Positions 13,942-22,655 of a stretch of 37,640 nt of DNA are shown here, piece by piece; within the stretch, counting starts at the first letter, position 1; each line of letters starts with the position of its first letter. The notes below the pieces were generated by a model, which saw only the letters and a list, made by a program, of their open reading frames with translations, ran no database searches and was not told where the DNA came from. A program made the translations under genes and the position numbers. This DNA is from an uncultured Pirellulaceae bacterium (lineage in GTDB: Bacteria > Planctomycetota > Planctomycetia > Pirellulales > Pirellulaceae), in NCBI GenBank assembly GCA_937921995.1, contig CAKZVF010000230.1, forward strand, positions 1 to 37,640, written 5' to 3'.

Positions 13942-16293
13942 ATGGACGACACCATCCACCAACAACTCGTCGCGCCCCTAAATCCGGCTCAGCAATCCGC
14001 CGTTCAAAAGATCGAGGGGCCGCTATTGATCGTCGCCGGTCCGGGCTCGGGCAAAACGCGCGTCATCACGCACCGCATCGCCTACATGATCGCCAACGGG
14101 ATTCCCTCGCAAAAAATCGTTGCACTGACCTTCACCAACAAGGCCGCCGACGAGATGCGGAAACGGTTGGCGTTGTTGGCACCTGAGAATTTCACGTGGG
14201 CGGGGACGTTTCACCGATTTTGTTCGCGGCTGTTGCGGGTGCACGCGGCGATGGTCGGGCTGCAAGAGAATTTTACGATCTACGACATGACAGATACGAA
14301 AAAGGTCATCAAACAAGCCATCGAAAATACCGAAGTCGACATCCGACACTACGGCCCCGACGCGATTGGAAGAGAGATTAGCAACGTGAAGAACGTGGCC
14401 GTCACGCCCGATAAGTTTCAGCCACGGACGGGCAATGTGATGGACAAGATCGTTGCCCAAGTCTATCCCGAATATCAGAAACTGCTGCAGATGGCCAACG
14501 CCGTCGATTTTGACGATCTGCTGATGCATACGGTGGACCTGTTGACGCACAACAACGAACTTCGGTCGGCACTGGACCACCGTTTTGAATACATGATGGT
14601 TGACGAGTACCAGGACACCAACGTCGCCCAGTACCAATTGATTCGGTTGCTGAATCACAATACGCAAAACCTTGCCGTCACGGGGGATCCTGACCAGTCA
14701 ATCTATGGCTGGCGCGGAGCCAACATTCGTAACATTCTGGAGTTCGAAAAAGACTATCCCGATGTATCGGTCGTTAGGCTTGAGCAGAACTATCGCAGCA
14801 CCAAAGCGATTCTGCGTGTCGCGGATCAATTGATCGCCAACAACGTTCGGCGGAAGCAGAAGGTTCTGGTTACTGACAACGACGAAGGCAATAGCGTCCG
14901 CTTGGTCGCTTTCCCGTCACCGCAAGACGAAGCGATCGACATCGCGGACACGATCGCGCTGGCCATTCAAAAGGGCCAACGCAGCCCGAATGATTTTGCG
15001 ATCCTCTACCGCACCAATTACCTTTCTCGATCGCTCGAACATGCACTGCGGACTGCGGGCGTGCCGTATCAAATTGTCAACGGCCATGAATTCTATCAGC
15101 GGAAAGAGATCAAGGACCTGGTGGCGTACTTGCACTTGATCAACAACGATCGCGACATGGTGGCGTTTGAACGAGTCGTCAATGTGCCGTCGCGGAAGAT
15201 CGGAAAAGTAACGCTGGCGCGCGTTCGCAACTACGCGCAGGAGAACAATCTTTCGATGATGGACGCCGCGCGAAACGTTGACGCGATCGACACCATTTCC
15301 GCCGCTCCGTCATCTAAATTGAAGCAGTTTGCCGCGATGATTGACAATTTTCAACAAACCGCGACGCAAGAAGTGGAAACCATTATCCGCAACGTCTTGG
15401 TGGAGACCAATTATCGCGAATGGTTGACGATGGACGGTAGTGAAGAGAGTTTTGAACGCGCCAACAACGTTGATGAACTGGTGGTCGCGGCTCAGGAATT
15501 CGATTCCGAACACCCCGAAGACGGTGGCCTGGAGAAGTATCTCGAACAGACAGCGCTGGTCTCGGACACCGATGTGTACGAATCAACGTCCGACTTTGTC
15601 ACGATGATGTCGCTGCACGCGGCCAAGGGGTTAGAGTTCAAGAAAGTCTTCATCATCGGACTCGAAGACGGCATCCTGCCACACGAACGTTCCAGCGGTG
15701 ACGACGAACAGATCGAAGAAGAACGGCGATTATTGTTCGTGGGCATCACCCGGGCCGAAGAAGAACTGCAACTTTCGCGCTGTTTGAATCGCTTTCGCCG
15801 GGGCAGTCACTGGCCGGCGATCGCCAGCCGATTCTTGATGGAGCTGCCGCGCGACGAAATGCAGGTGTTTGAACCGCGCGGGCAAAATAGCGGCATGTCA
15901 GATAAGGAACTTCAGGACACGATCGCGCGAATGTCGGATTGGTCCAGCGATGTTCCCGTTTATGATGTAAACGAAGACGCGGTTTCGATCGGCAAAGAAC
16001 CGGCGCCCGCAGCATCGGCTAAGGTACCCAAACCGAAGGCGCCTGTGATCGCCTCGATCGCCGATATGGCAACGGGGGCACAGTTGGCCGAAAAACAGAC
16101 CGACGGTACACAGCGACTTGACCCCGAACAGTACCACGTCGGATTGGAAGTAGAACATGTTCAATACGGGGTCGGGACGGTGGTAACCATCTCTGGAAAT
16201 GGGAAGAAGCGGACGGCGACGGTCGATTTTCAAGAATATGGGCAAAAGCAATTTCGTGTTGCCTTTTCAAACCTGCGGTCGGTAGTAGGTTAA
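13942..16293 (+). CDS. pcrA: UvrD/PcrA-type superfamily 1 DNA helicase
   Basis: The 783-residue protein has the full SF1A helicase set: Q motif LNPAQQSAV (13-21), Walker A AGPGSGKT (32-39), Ia ALTFTNKAADEM, motif II VDEYQD (220-225), motif III GDPDQSIYGWRGA (248-260), motif IV LEQNYRS, motif V SLHAAKGLEF and motif VI VGITRAEEEL. It unwinds DNA 3'-5' in nucleotide excision and mismatch repair and clears replication or recombination intermediates. The C-terminus, about residues 730-783 (GLEVEHVQYGVGTVVTISGN...), is the Tudor-like tail that couples PcrA/UvrD to RNA polymerase. Length is slightly above E. coli UvrD (720). The ATG at 13942 starts just before the conserved LNPAQ. pcrA versus uvrD naming is arbitrary. 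Confidence 0.95.
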   Translation: MDDTIHQQLVAPLNPAQQSAVQKIEGPLLIVAGPGSGKTRVITHRIAYMIANGIPSQKIVALTFTNKAADEMRKRLALLAPENFTWAGTFHRFCSRLLRVHAAMVGLQENFTIYDMTDTKKVIKQAIENTEVDIRHYGPDAIGREISNVKNVAVTPDKFQPRTGNVMDKIVAQVYPEYQKLLQMANAVDFDDLLMHTVDLLTHNNELRSALDHRFEYMMVDEYQDTNVAQYQLIRLLNHNTQNLAVTGDPDQSIYGWRGANIRNILEFEKDYPDVSVVRLEQNYRSTKAILRVADQLIANNVRRKQKVLVTDNDEGNSVRLVAFPSPQDEAIDIADTIALAIQKGQRSPNDFAILYRTNYLSRSLEHALRTAGVPYQIVNGHEFYQRKEIKDLVAYLHLINNDRDMVAFERVVNVPSRKIGKVTLARVRNYAQENNLSMMDAARNVDAIDTISAAPSSKLKQFAAMIDNFQQTATQEVETIIRNVLVETNYREWLTMDGSEESFERANNVDELVVAAQEFDSEHPEDGGLEKYLEQTALVSDTDVYESTSDFVTMMSLHAAKGLEFKKVFIIGLEDGILPHERSSGDDEQIEEERRLLFVGITRAEEELQLSRCLNRFRRGSHWPAIASRFLMELPRDEMQVFEPRGQNSGMSDKELQDTIARMSDWSSDVPVYDVNEDAVSIGKEPAPAASAKVPKPKAPVIASIADMATGAQLAEKQTDGTQRLDPEQYHVGLEVEHVQYGVGTVVTISGNGKKRTATVDFQEYGQKQFRVAFSNLRSVVG

Positions 16294-16408
16294 CCTCAAA
16301 AGCGACCAACTGCACCTTCGTATTGATCGAACAAGGTTTGGCTTGATCGCCCACGAGAAGACATCATTCAACAAACGATCCATTTTGAAACGGAGCGAAC
16401 AATTTACG

Positions 16409-17104
16409 ATGGCCGATAGCTTCAATGGATTCCCGCGCGAAATGGTCAGTTTCTATCGAGAGCTGAGCGCGAACAATGATCGAGCGTGGTTTAATTCGAA
16501 CAAGGATCGCTATTTGGCTTGTGTCGCCGAACCGGCGTTGGATTTTATTCGCGCGATGGAACAACCGCTGAAGAAGAAAGTCAGCAAACACTTCACGGCG
16601 ATCCCCAAACGTTCGGGCGGTTCGCTGCTGAGAATTTACCGGGACACGCGTTTTTCCAAAAACAAGACGCCGTACAAAACGAATTTGGGAATTCATTTTC
16701 GGCATGAAGTTGGCAAGGACGTGCATGCACCGGGATTTTATTTTCATTTCGATCTTGATCAAGTCTTCATCGGTGCAGGCGTTTGGGCTCCCTGTGGCGA
16801 ACCCTTGAACATGATCCGAGCGACCATCGACGATCACGCGGCGCGGTGGAAACGAATTGTGGGAAAAAAGGTCTTTCGTGAAACGTTCGAACTGTACGGA
16901 AGTACGCTTATTCGTCCTCCGCGTGGGTATGAAAAAGATCATCCGTTGATCGTTGATCTGAAACGCAAAGATCACATCGCGATGACGAGGCTAAACCAAA
17001 AGGAACTGTTCAAGCCGTCGCTGGTCTATGAAACGATCAATCGCATGAAATTGGCAATGCCCTATGTGCGATTTCTTTGCGATGCACTGCGGTTGCCATC
17101 TTGA
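16409..17104 (+). CDS. DUF2461 family protein
   Basis: From the ATG at 16409 the protein has 231 residues, typical for DUF2461 (TIGR02453). The recognisable core is FNGFPREMVSFYRELSANND at the N-terminus, AWFNSNKDRY, the RIYRDTRFSKNKTPYKTNLG block (about 75-95) and the strand-rich PGFYFHFDLDQVFIGAGVW segment. The upstream extension back to a TTG at 16343 is not conserved-looking and was dropped. The domain's biochemical activity is not established. Cytoplasmic; no export signal. It follows the helicase by 115 bases in the same direction, so co-transcription is possible but not shown. Confidence 0.85.
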   Translation: MADSFNGFPREMVSFYRELSANNDRAWFNSNKDRYLACVAEPALDFIRAMEQPLKKKVSKHFTAIPKRSGGSLLRIYRDTRFSKNKTPYKTNLGIHFRHEVGKDVHAPGFYFHFDLDQVFIGAGVWAPCGEPLNMIRATIDDHAARWKRIVGKKVFRETFELYGSTLIRPPRGYEKDHPLIVDLKRKDHIAMTRLNQKELFKPSLVYETINRMKLAMPYVRFLCDALRLPS

Positions 17105-17224
17105 GACTATCAAAGTCTGGCAGCCTGGTGAACCTGTCAGATGCCGTACGAATGTCACCTCACGCATTTAAGACGTTGCGAGTCCGCATACGTCGTCAGT
17201 CTGTCGAAAAATCTTAAGATCATC

Positions 17225-18049
17225 ATGTTATTGCTCTGGATCAAACGAATCCTCATCACCGTTTCGCTGTTATATGCCGTCGCTTTAAGCCTATTATTGT
17301 TGTTTGAGAACACTTTGGTTTATCCAGGGGCTTCGGAAGAGCGTGGAAACTACAACGCTGAATTTGAATTCGAGGACGTTTATTTTTCGGCATCTGATGG
17401 CACGAAACTGCATGGCTGGATGATTCCGTATCCTGATAGCGCGCGTTATGTCTTGTACTGTCACGGCAATGCTGAAAATGTTGCCGGTGCCGGCGGTGGT
17501 GTCGCGAAAGTGATGGGAGCGGCGATGAAGGCGAACGTTTTTGTTTATGATTACCGCGGCTACGGAAAGAGCGCGGGAAAACCGACAGAGGCAGGGATCA
17601 AACTGGATACCGACGCCGCAATGGATTGGTTATGCAAGCGGTTCGGAATCAAACCGACCGATGTGATTGTTGAAGGCTTTTCCGTCGGCGGAGGGCCGGC
17701 GGTTTACATCGCCATGAAACAAGGCGCGAAGGGGCTGATTTTGCAGAGGACTTTTAGTTCACTGCCCGGCGTTGCCGCGGAAAAACATCCTTGGGCCCCG
17801 GTGCGGTGGTTGATGCGCAATCAATTCAATTCAGCCGGCTTGATCGCTGATTATCATGGGCCTCTGTTACAGTCGCACGGAGCGATTGATCAAGTCGTTC
17901 CTTTCAAGTTTGGCAAGAAGTTGTATGACGCTTGTCCGTCAGCGGACAAACAGTTTTTCACGCGCCCCAACATGGATCACTTTTCGTATGTGGATCCCGA
18001 GTTTTTAGATATGGCATCGCAATTCGCAGACCGCCTGCACGATGAGTGA
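17225..18049 (+). CDS. membrane-anchored alpha/beta hydrolase (BEM46/ABHD13-like)
   Basis: The ATG at 17225 starts a hydrophobic anchor (LLLWIKRILITVSLLYAVALSLLL) and gives 274 residues; the 28 codons upstream are not protein-like. The hydrolase core shows YCHGNAENV (oxyanion loop), VFVYDYRGYGKS, nucleophile elbow VEGFSVGGGPA, the acid in SHGAIDQVVPF and the histidine in PNMDHFSYV. This order and the N-terminal anchor fit the BEM46/ABHD13-like serine hydrolases, presumed esterases or thioesterases. The topology would leave the catalytic domain on one face of the cytoplasmic membrane; the positive residues before the helix suggest it is the outer face. The substrate is unknown. Confidence 0.82.
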   Translation: MLLLWIKRILITVSLLYAVALSLLLLFENTLVYPGASEERGNYNAEFEFEDVYFSASDGTKLHGWMIPYPDSARYVLYCHGNAENVAGAGGGVAKVMGAAMKANVFVYDYRGYGKSAGKPTEAGIKLDTDAAMDWLCKRFGIKPTDVIVEGFSVGGGPAVYIAMKQGAKGLILQRTFSSLPGVAAEKHPWAPVRWLMRNQFNSAGLIADYHGPLLQSHGAIDQVVPFKFGKKLYDACPSADKQFFTRPNMDHFSYVDPEFLDMASQFADRLHDE

Positions 18050-18422
18050 TCGGGCAATTCGAAATGGCGTGAGTTTGAAAAAGAACTGAGGCTCAGCAGC
18101 TATCATCGAGTTTTATACTCCGGGTCCGAGGGGTTCAGTGTGTTAGAGGCTATTCACAGGCTGCTGGATCGTTGCATCCTGACCAACCTCTTGTTCGCGA
18201 TTTCTCTTTGGCTGCCTAGCTCATCCTTCCTTCGGGTCGCACTCCGCCGCCCAAGAAAAGCATCTGATTGTATGGATTAGGGAAACCAACGGGCCTAAGC
18301 CGCTCTTTTTCGACCAGATAGCGACAGTCGTTTTGATTAAACACACGTGTTTTGTTGAACAGGCGCGTCTCTGCCATTACAATAGAAACCGAAACGTTTC
18401 GGGATGGGGAACTGACTATCTA
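18050..18422. other. gap upstream of the first coiled-coil gene
   Basis: No gene is seen in this ~370-base stretch apart from the possible 30-codon upstream extension of the coiled-coil gene (from a TTG at 18333), whose translation is Cys/His/Arg-rich and unlike protein. No convincing terminator or promoter could be assigned by eye. Confidence 0.4.
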
Positions 18423-21400
18423 TTGAATCTCTTCTTATTGACCACACCTATCGAGCCGCCCGTGTACCAGCCTCCTCCAACCTCTTCCGGTGATTCCACC
18501 CTCTCGACCAATAGCTCAATTTGGGATCAATTTTCAGCGTCGGTGGAAGCCGCTTTTTCCAAACTCGATCTTTCCTTTTTCGACAGCCTGAGCGAACTGG
18601 AACTCTTGGCATGTATTATCTTTGTTGGTGCCTTGATCGCTTTGGTGATGTGGCACTATGAAAATTTCTTCGATTGGATCGATAGCAAATTGCAAAGTGG
18701 ATCCCTCAGCTGGCGTCGTTGGAGAAACCTCAGAAACCATCTCCCTGAGTTAGAGATTCACGAATCGAGTCGGGTTGCGATGAATGAGGACGAGGAAGAC
18801 TTCGCCGCTGCGGAAACGCCGCAATCGCATCACAACGGATGGTTTCTGGGGGACCGCGCCGAATCGCTGCAAGTGAGGGATGAAGGATGGTTTCTGTCTC
18901 GCCGATCTGCACAGCAAGAACGAACGAATGCTTGGTTCCTTAGCCAGCCGCAAGAATCTCCCAACGGCGAAGCGGAGACAGACACGATCGTTGTAGAGGA
19001 TGGTGATGACAACGATCGCTGGCAAGAGATGAAAGCGCGCCTTGCTTCCGCCGATCGTCATGCCGCAGCGCTTGAATCGCAGCTGGCATCTACCCAACAG
19101 CGTCTGGCAGTATCCGAAGAACAAAGCTCAGCCATATCACAACAGCATGCTTCACTAAGCAGTCGCGTCGATGACTTGGTGGCCGAATTGATTGACGCCA
19201 AAAAATTGATCCAAGAGAAAACGTCTCAGGCGGAAGAATCAGAACTATCGCTCGGCGATGCCAAAGCGGAGTTGGACCGATTAGCAAACGCCCAGAAAGA
19301 GGCGGCAGCAGAAAGCGCAGAATGGCGTTCCAAGTGGGAAACGCTAAGCCAGGAGAATGCAAAAACGATTGCAGAAGTTCAATCTTCAAAGGAAGATTTG
19401 AACGAGAGGCTTGTCGATGAATCTGATGCGCATGAGCGGGTAAAACTGGAACTTGTCATGGTCCGCCAGAACATGGAAGTGATGCAATCGCGTTTAGACT
19501 GTCAGCGCGATTCCTTTGACGAGGCGCGGTCGGAGCACGCTCAGAACCAACTGGACCACGAAACAGCCATCGAAAATCTCAAAAGCAGCCACAGCAAAGT
19601 GCTGCAGGCAAAGGCGTTAGAGTTTGAATCCGAATCCAGAGCGTTGGCTGAGCAAGCGCAGAAATTGCAAGCGTCGCTTGACGCGGCGAATGCTGACGCG
19701 CAGGAATTACGAATTGAGGCCGCTGAGGCACAAGAGATTATCGACGCGCTCAAGGCCGAACAAGAATCATCCAAGGGCCTTCTGGAAAAGTCGGAGCTAC
19801 AACTGGCTGAAGTCAAAGCGGAACTTGAAAAGGAGGTGGCTTCACGAAGGCACCTTGAAGAAAAGGCTGACGGCCTAAATCAAGAGCTTAGTAGTCAGAC
19901 AGAAATTTCTGCCGGGCTTGAGGCAGAATTGCGGGAGGCTAAGGAATCTTCCGAATCGCGCGCCGAGGTCGAGCGACAACAGCGGATGGAGCTGCAGGAT
20001 AAGCTGGACGGACTGGCGCAGGAGCTAAATGATCGCGCGGCATCTGTTATACAGCTTCAGTCTGAATTGTCGGAATCTGAAGATGAGATTGTTGCCGCGA
20101 AAGCCGAGAGCGAGGGGCGTGAAAGAGAACTAATGGCTGATGTGGAACGCTTGGAGCAAACGCTGAATGATCGCGCGGCGGAATTTTCGGAACTTGAGGC
20201 TGAATTGTTGAAGGTTGAAGCGACGTTTGAGCAATCGCGAACCGATGCGGAAATGCGCGAAACAACGTTTAAGGAAAGTGCGGAACGTTTGCAGCAGGAC
20301 CTCAACGATCGCGCAGCAGATTTTTCAAAGCTAGAATCGGAGTTGCTGGAATCTGAGAAGGCACTTGTTACTGCTCAGACGGAAAAGCGTGAAAGCGAAG
20401 CGGAGTTGGAGGCTGTTGTAGAGCGTTTGCAGCAGGATCTCTCTGACCGCAGCGACGCCTTTTCTCAGCTTGAGGCTGAATTGAAGAAGTCTGAAGAGGC
20501 ACTTGACGTCGCTCGCAGTGACAAAGAGAACCGCGAGGCTGAACTGCGGGCTGAAATAGATCGTCTTCAACAGGACTTCAGCGATCGCACGACCGCCTTC
20601 GCGCAACTCGAATCTGACCTGCAACAGTCCGAGGGATCGCTTGAGCAAGTCCGGTCCGATGCGGAGCAACGCGAAAAAATGCTGCAGGAACAGACGAACC
20701 GATTGGAGCAGGACCTGAACGAACGTTCGGCCGCCTTCTCCAAGCTTGAGTCTGAATTAATGAAGTCCGAAGAGGCGATTATTGCCGCTCGCACCGAAAA
20801 GGAAACTCGCGAAGCCGAGCTGCAGGTCGAATTGGAGCGTTTGCAACAGAAGCTAAGCGACCGCACGGCCGCCTTCTCTAAACTCGAATCTGATCTATTA
20901 AAGTCCGAAACGTCGCTTGAGAAGGCGCGGTCCGATGCAAAGCAATATTCAGAAACTCAACAGGCGAATACTGAACGTTTGAAACAGGAACTGGACATTC
21001 AGGCTAGTGCGTTTTCTAAACTCGAATCTGAGTTGCTCGAATCTAAGAAAGCGTTTGCGGCATCTCAATCCGAAAAAGGAGCACGCGAAAAAGAATTGCA
21101 GTCTGATGTGGAACGTTTGGAGAAAGAACTCAGCGATAGCACCTCCGCTTACTCCATGCTGCAATCGGATTTATCGAAGTCCGAAGAGGCCCTCGCTGCC
21201 GCCGGAGAAGACGAAGGCAAACACGTCGCAGACTTACGGGCTGATGTGGAGCGTTTAGAACAAGAACTCAGCGCCCAAACATCAACCTCGGAGCGACTCG
21301 CCGCCGATCTGTCCAAGGCTGAAGATTCGCTGACCGTCGAATCAGCAACACAACAGCAACATCAAACACAACTCCAAGCCAAAGTGGTGGACTTAGAGCA

Positions 21401-22169
21401 GGATCTCAACGACCAGGCTGATGCCTATGCTAAACTTGAAGCGGAACTATCAAAGGCACAACAATCCTTGGCCGCGCAGTTGGCCGAACAAGGAAAACAG
21501 GAACAGGAAACGATTCAATCCCAATCCGAACTGAAGCGGGCCGGAGAGGAAATCGTTCAGTTGCGATCCAAGCTAGACAGCGCAAAAGCAGAGGCATCCG
21601 AGACGCTTCAGAGGTCTGCCGAAAATCAGTCGCTGATACAGAATCTTCAAGACGAACTGGCCGTTGCCAACGTCAATCGTTCGAACTATACGAAGCTTGC
21701 CAATAAAGTTGTGCGATATAAAGCGCTCAACCGCGAGAAGGATGCGAAACTTGAAGCACTGGCCGGGCAAAACATACGTATGTCCGACCTCGCGACCGAG
21801 TATTTTGAAAATGTTAAAGAGCTTAGAGGTGAACTGAGCAGTCAATCCAAGATCGTCGCGGAATTGAAACAGCGACTGCAAGAAGCCGAGCAGAATATCG
21901 GCAATGCATCAAAAACAGGTGCCAATGGCGTCAGCAATGGACCGTCTGAAGCGGAAATTGATAAATTGGTCCGACAGAGAGCGCGTAAATACTTGATGAA
22001 AATGAAGTCCGACTTCGAAAAGCGGCTTAAGCATAAGAATAATGTCATTCGAGAGCTTAGGGAGGAGAAAGTTCTCAACGGCAACGGCAAAGGAAATGGT
22101 TTCGCGCAGGCTGCAGGTAAGTCAGACACCTCTGACCCGGACCGCGCCAAGATTAATCTTCCGCGTTAG
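18423..22169 (+). CDS. single-pass membrane protein with very long repetitive coiled coil
   Basis: About 1248 residues from a TTG at 18423 (GGGGA 13 bases upstream); a TTG at 18333 is possible but adds an unlikely leader. In order: a Pro/Ser/Thr-rich N-terminus (~1-40), an amphipathic segment, one transmembrane helix (LLACIIFVGALIALVMW, ~61-77), a basic juxtamembrane patch (SWRRWRNLRNH), three spaced WFL motifs (~140, 156, 171), an acidic stretch, then ~950 residues of Glu/Lys/Gln/Ala-rich coiled coil including 12 tandem 46-residue repeats. The C-terminal 160 residues leave the repeat pattern, carry the NR.NY.KLA.KVV.YK signature shared with the next gene, and end in NLPR. By the positive-inside rule the coiled coil is cytoplasmic. 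It resembles myosin-tail or SMC-arm sequences only by composition; no ATPase head is present. A structural or tethering role is inferred. Confidence 0.85.
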   Translation: MNLFLLTTPIEPPVYQPPPTSSGDSTLSTNSSIWDQFSASVEAAFSKLDLSFFDSLSELELLACIIFVGALIALVMWHYENFFDWIDSKLQSGSLSWRRWRNLRNHLPELEIHESSRVAMNEDEEDFAAAETPQSHHNGWFLGDRAESLQVRDEGWFLSRRSAQQERTNAWFLSQPQESPNGEAETDTIVVEDGDDNDRWQEMKARLASADRHAAALESQLASTQQRLAVSEEQSSAISQQHASLSSRVDDLVAELIDAKKLIQEKTSQAEESELSLGDAKAELDRLANAQKEAAAESAEWRSKWETLSQENAKTIAEVQSSKEDLNERLVDESDAHERVKLELVMVRQNMEVMQSRLDCQRDSFDEARSEHAQNQLDHETAIENLKSSHSKVLQAKALEFESESRALAEQAQKLQASLDAANADAQELRIEAAEAQEIIDALKAEQESSKGLLEKSELQLAEVKAELEKEVASRRHLEEKADGLNQELSSQTEISAGLEAELREAKESSESRAEVERQQRMELQDKLDGLAQELNDRAASVIQLQSELSESEDEIVAAKAESEGRERELMADVERLEQTLNDRAAEFSELEAELLKVEATFEQSRTDAEMRETTFKESAERLQQDLNDRAADFSKLESELLESEKALVTAQTEKRESEAELEAVVERLQQDLSDRSDAFSQLEAELKKSEEALDVARSDKENREAELRAEIDRLQQDFSDRTTAFAQLESDLQQSEGSLEQVRSDAEQREKMLQEQTNRLEQDLNERSAAFSKLESELMKSEEAIIAARTEKETREAELQVELERLQQKLSDRTAAFSKLESDLLKSETSLEKARSDAKQYSETQQANTERLKQELDIQASAFSKLESELLESKKAFAASQSEKGAREKELQSDVERLEKELSDSTSAYSMLQSDLSKSEEALAAAGEDEGKHVADLRADVERLEQELSAQTSTSERLAADLSKAEDSLTVESATQQQHQTQLQAKVVDLEQDLNDQADAYAKLEAELSKAQQSLAAQLAEQGKQEQETIQSQSELKRAGEEIVQLRSKLDSAKAEASETLQRSAENQSLIQNLQDELAVANVNRSNYTKLANKVVRYKALNREKDAKLEALAGQNIRMSDLATEYFENVKELRGELSSQSKIVAELKQRLQEAEQNIGNASKTGANGVSNGPSEAEIDKLVRQRARKYLMKMKSDFEKRLKHKNNVIRELREEKVLNGNGKGNGFAQAAGKSDTSDPDRAKINLPR
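18834..18947 (+). repeat. three spaced WFL motifs within the membrane coiled-coil protein
   Basis: HNGWFLGDR, DEGWFLSRR and TNAWFLSQP occur at 16- and 15-residue spacing (Trp codons at 18840, 18888 and 18933) in an otherwise polar, charged linker after the membrane helix. The regular spacing of an identical aromatic core suggests a triplicated docking or lipid-contacting motif. Confidence 0.75.
19872..21527 (+). repeat. 12 tandem 138-bp (46-residue) coiled-coil repeats
   Basis: Exactly 12 consecutive units of 46 codons fit without gaps from 19872 to 21527; unit starts were checked at 20286 (fourth) and 21390 (twelfth). A typical unit opens RLQQDLSDR, continues AFSKLESEL then KSEEAL, and closes REAEL plus a short linker. 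Units in the middle (third to eighth) are the most alike; outer ones are more diverged. The spacing is not a multiple of seven, so each unit needs a heptad break, e.g. five heptads and one hendecad. Nucleotide identity between units is moderate, so the duplications are not recent. Confidence 0.9.
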
Positions 22170-22655
22170 TCGACCGAAATCGCATTTACCTAAGCACGGC
22201 TCGAATTTCGAAATGCTTAACTGTGAAGCGTTTGGATAGAAGCACGAAGCGAGTTGTTGATTTAGTCACAACTTGGCCACGCTTGGCCGAGGTCGAGAGC
22301 CTTGGACGGGCATGAGCGCTCCCTTTTTGCTCCGTTAGGCGTAAAAGAAATAGTGCTACTTCAGCCCCCGTTGGCATTGCACCTAGGAATTCAGTTTCTG
22401 GAGATGTTCCCCGAACCCCCAAGACAAATAAGTACGTCGCTCGAACTGAAGCAGGAAAGCAATTGGGATTTGTTTACGCAAACTAGGTAAACAGCAACGG
22501 AGCAGGTCCGACTTAATGGCAGACTGTTTCGTCTGCAGTTGGCGATCTTTCACAGAATTGTTTGAACCGCGCGCAGCAATTGCTTAAGATGAACGTCGGT
22601 CGGTCTCGGGTGGAGACCGCGACCTCGTTTACATGCTTTTTGAGAGGGCCCGTTC
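22170..22655. other. 486-base gap between the two coiled-coil genes
   Basis: No gene is supported here. Two small hairpins are visible: GCAGAC/GTCTGC (22519-22536, 6 bp) and CGGTCTC/GAGACCG (22601-22619, 7 bp, loop GGGTG). The second ends 36 bases before the GTG start of the downstream gene and could affect its translation. The length suggests the second gene has its own promoter. Confidence 0.45.
22601..22619 (+). promoter_or_regulatory. leader hairpin before the second coiled-coil gene
   Basis: A perfect 7-bp stem (22601-22607 with 22613-22619) and a 5-base loop lie in the probable leader of the GTG-initiated gene, just upstream of its GAGAGG ribosome-binding site (22642-22647). There is no T-run, so it is not a terminator. 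The functional role is inferred from position only. Confidence 0.25.

Noticed and set aside
19872-21527. CRISPR array or DNA-level satellite
   Set aside because: The 138-base period is a protein-coding repeat with drift in synonymous and other positions; there are no constant repeats with unique spacers.
18423-22169. SMC/MukB or chromosome-partition protein identity for the long coiled-coil protein
   Set aside because: There is a membrane helix and no Walker A, signature or Walker B motif; similarity to SMC or myosin is compositional only.
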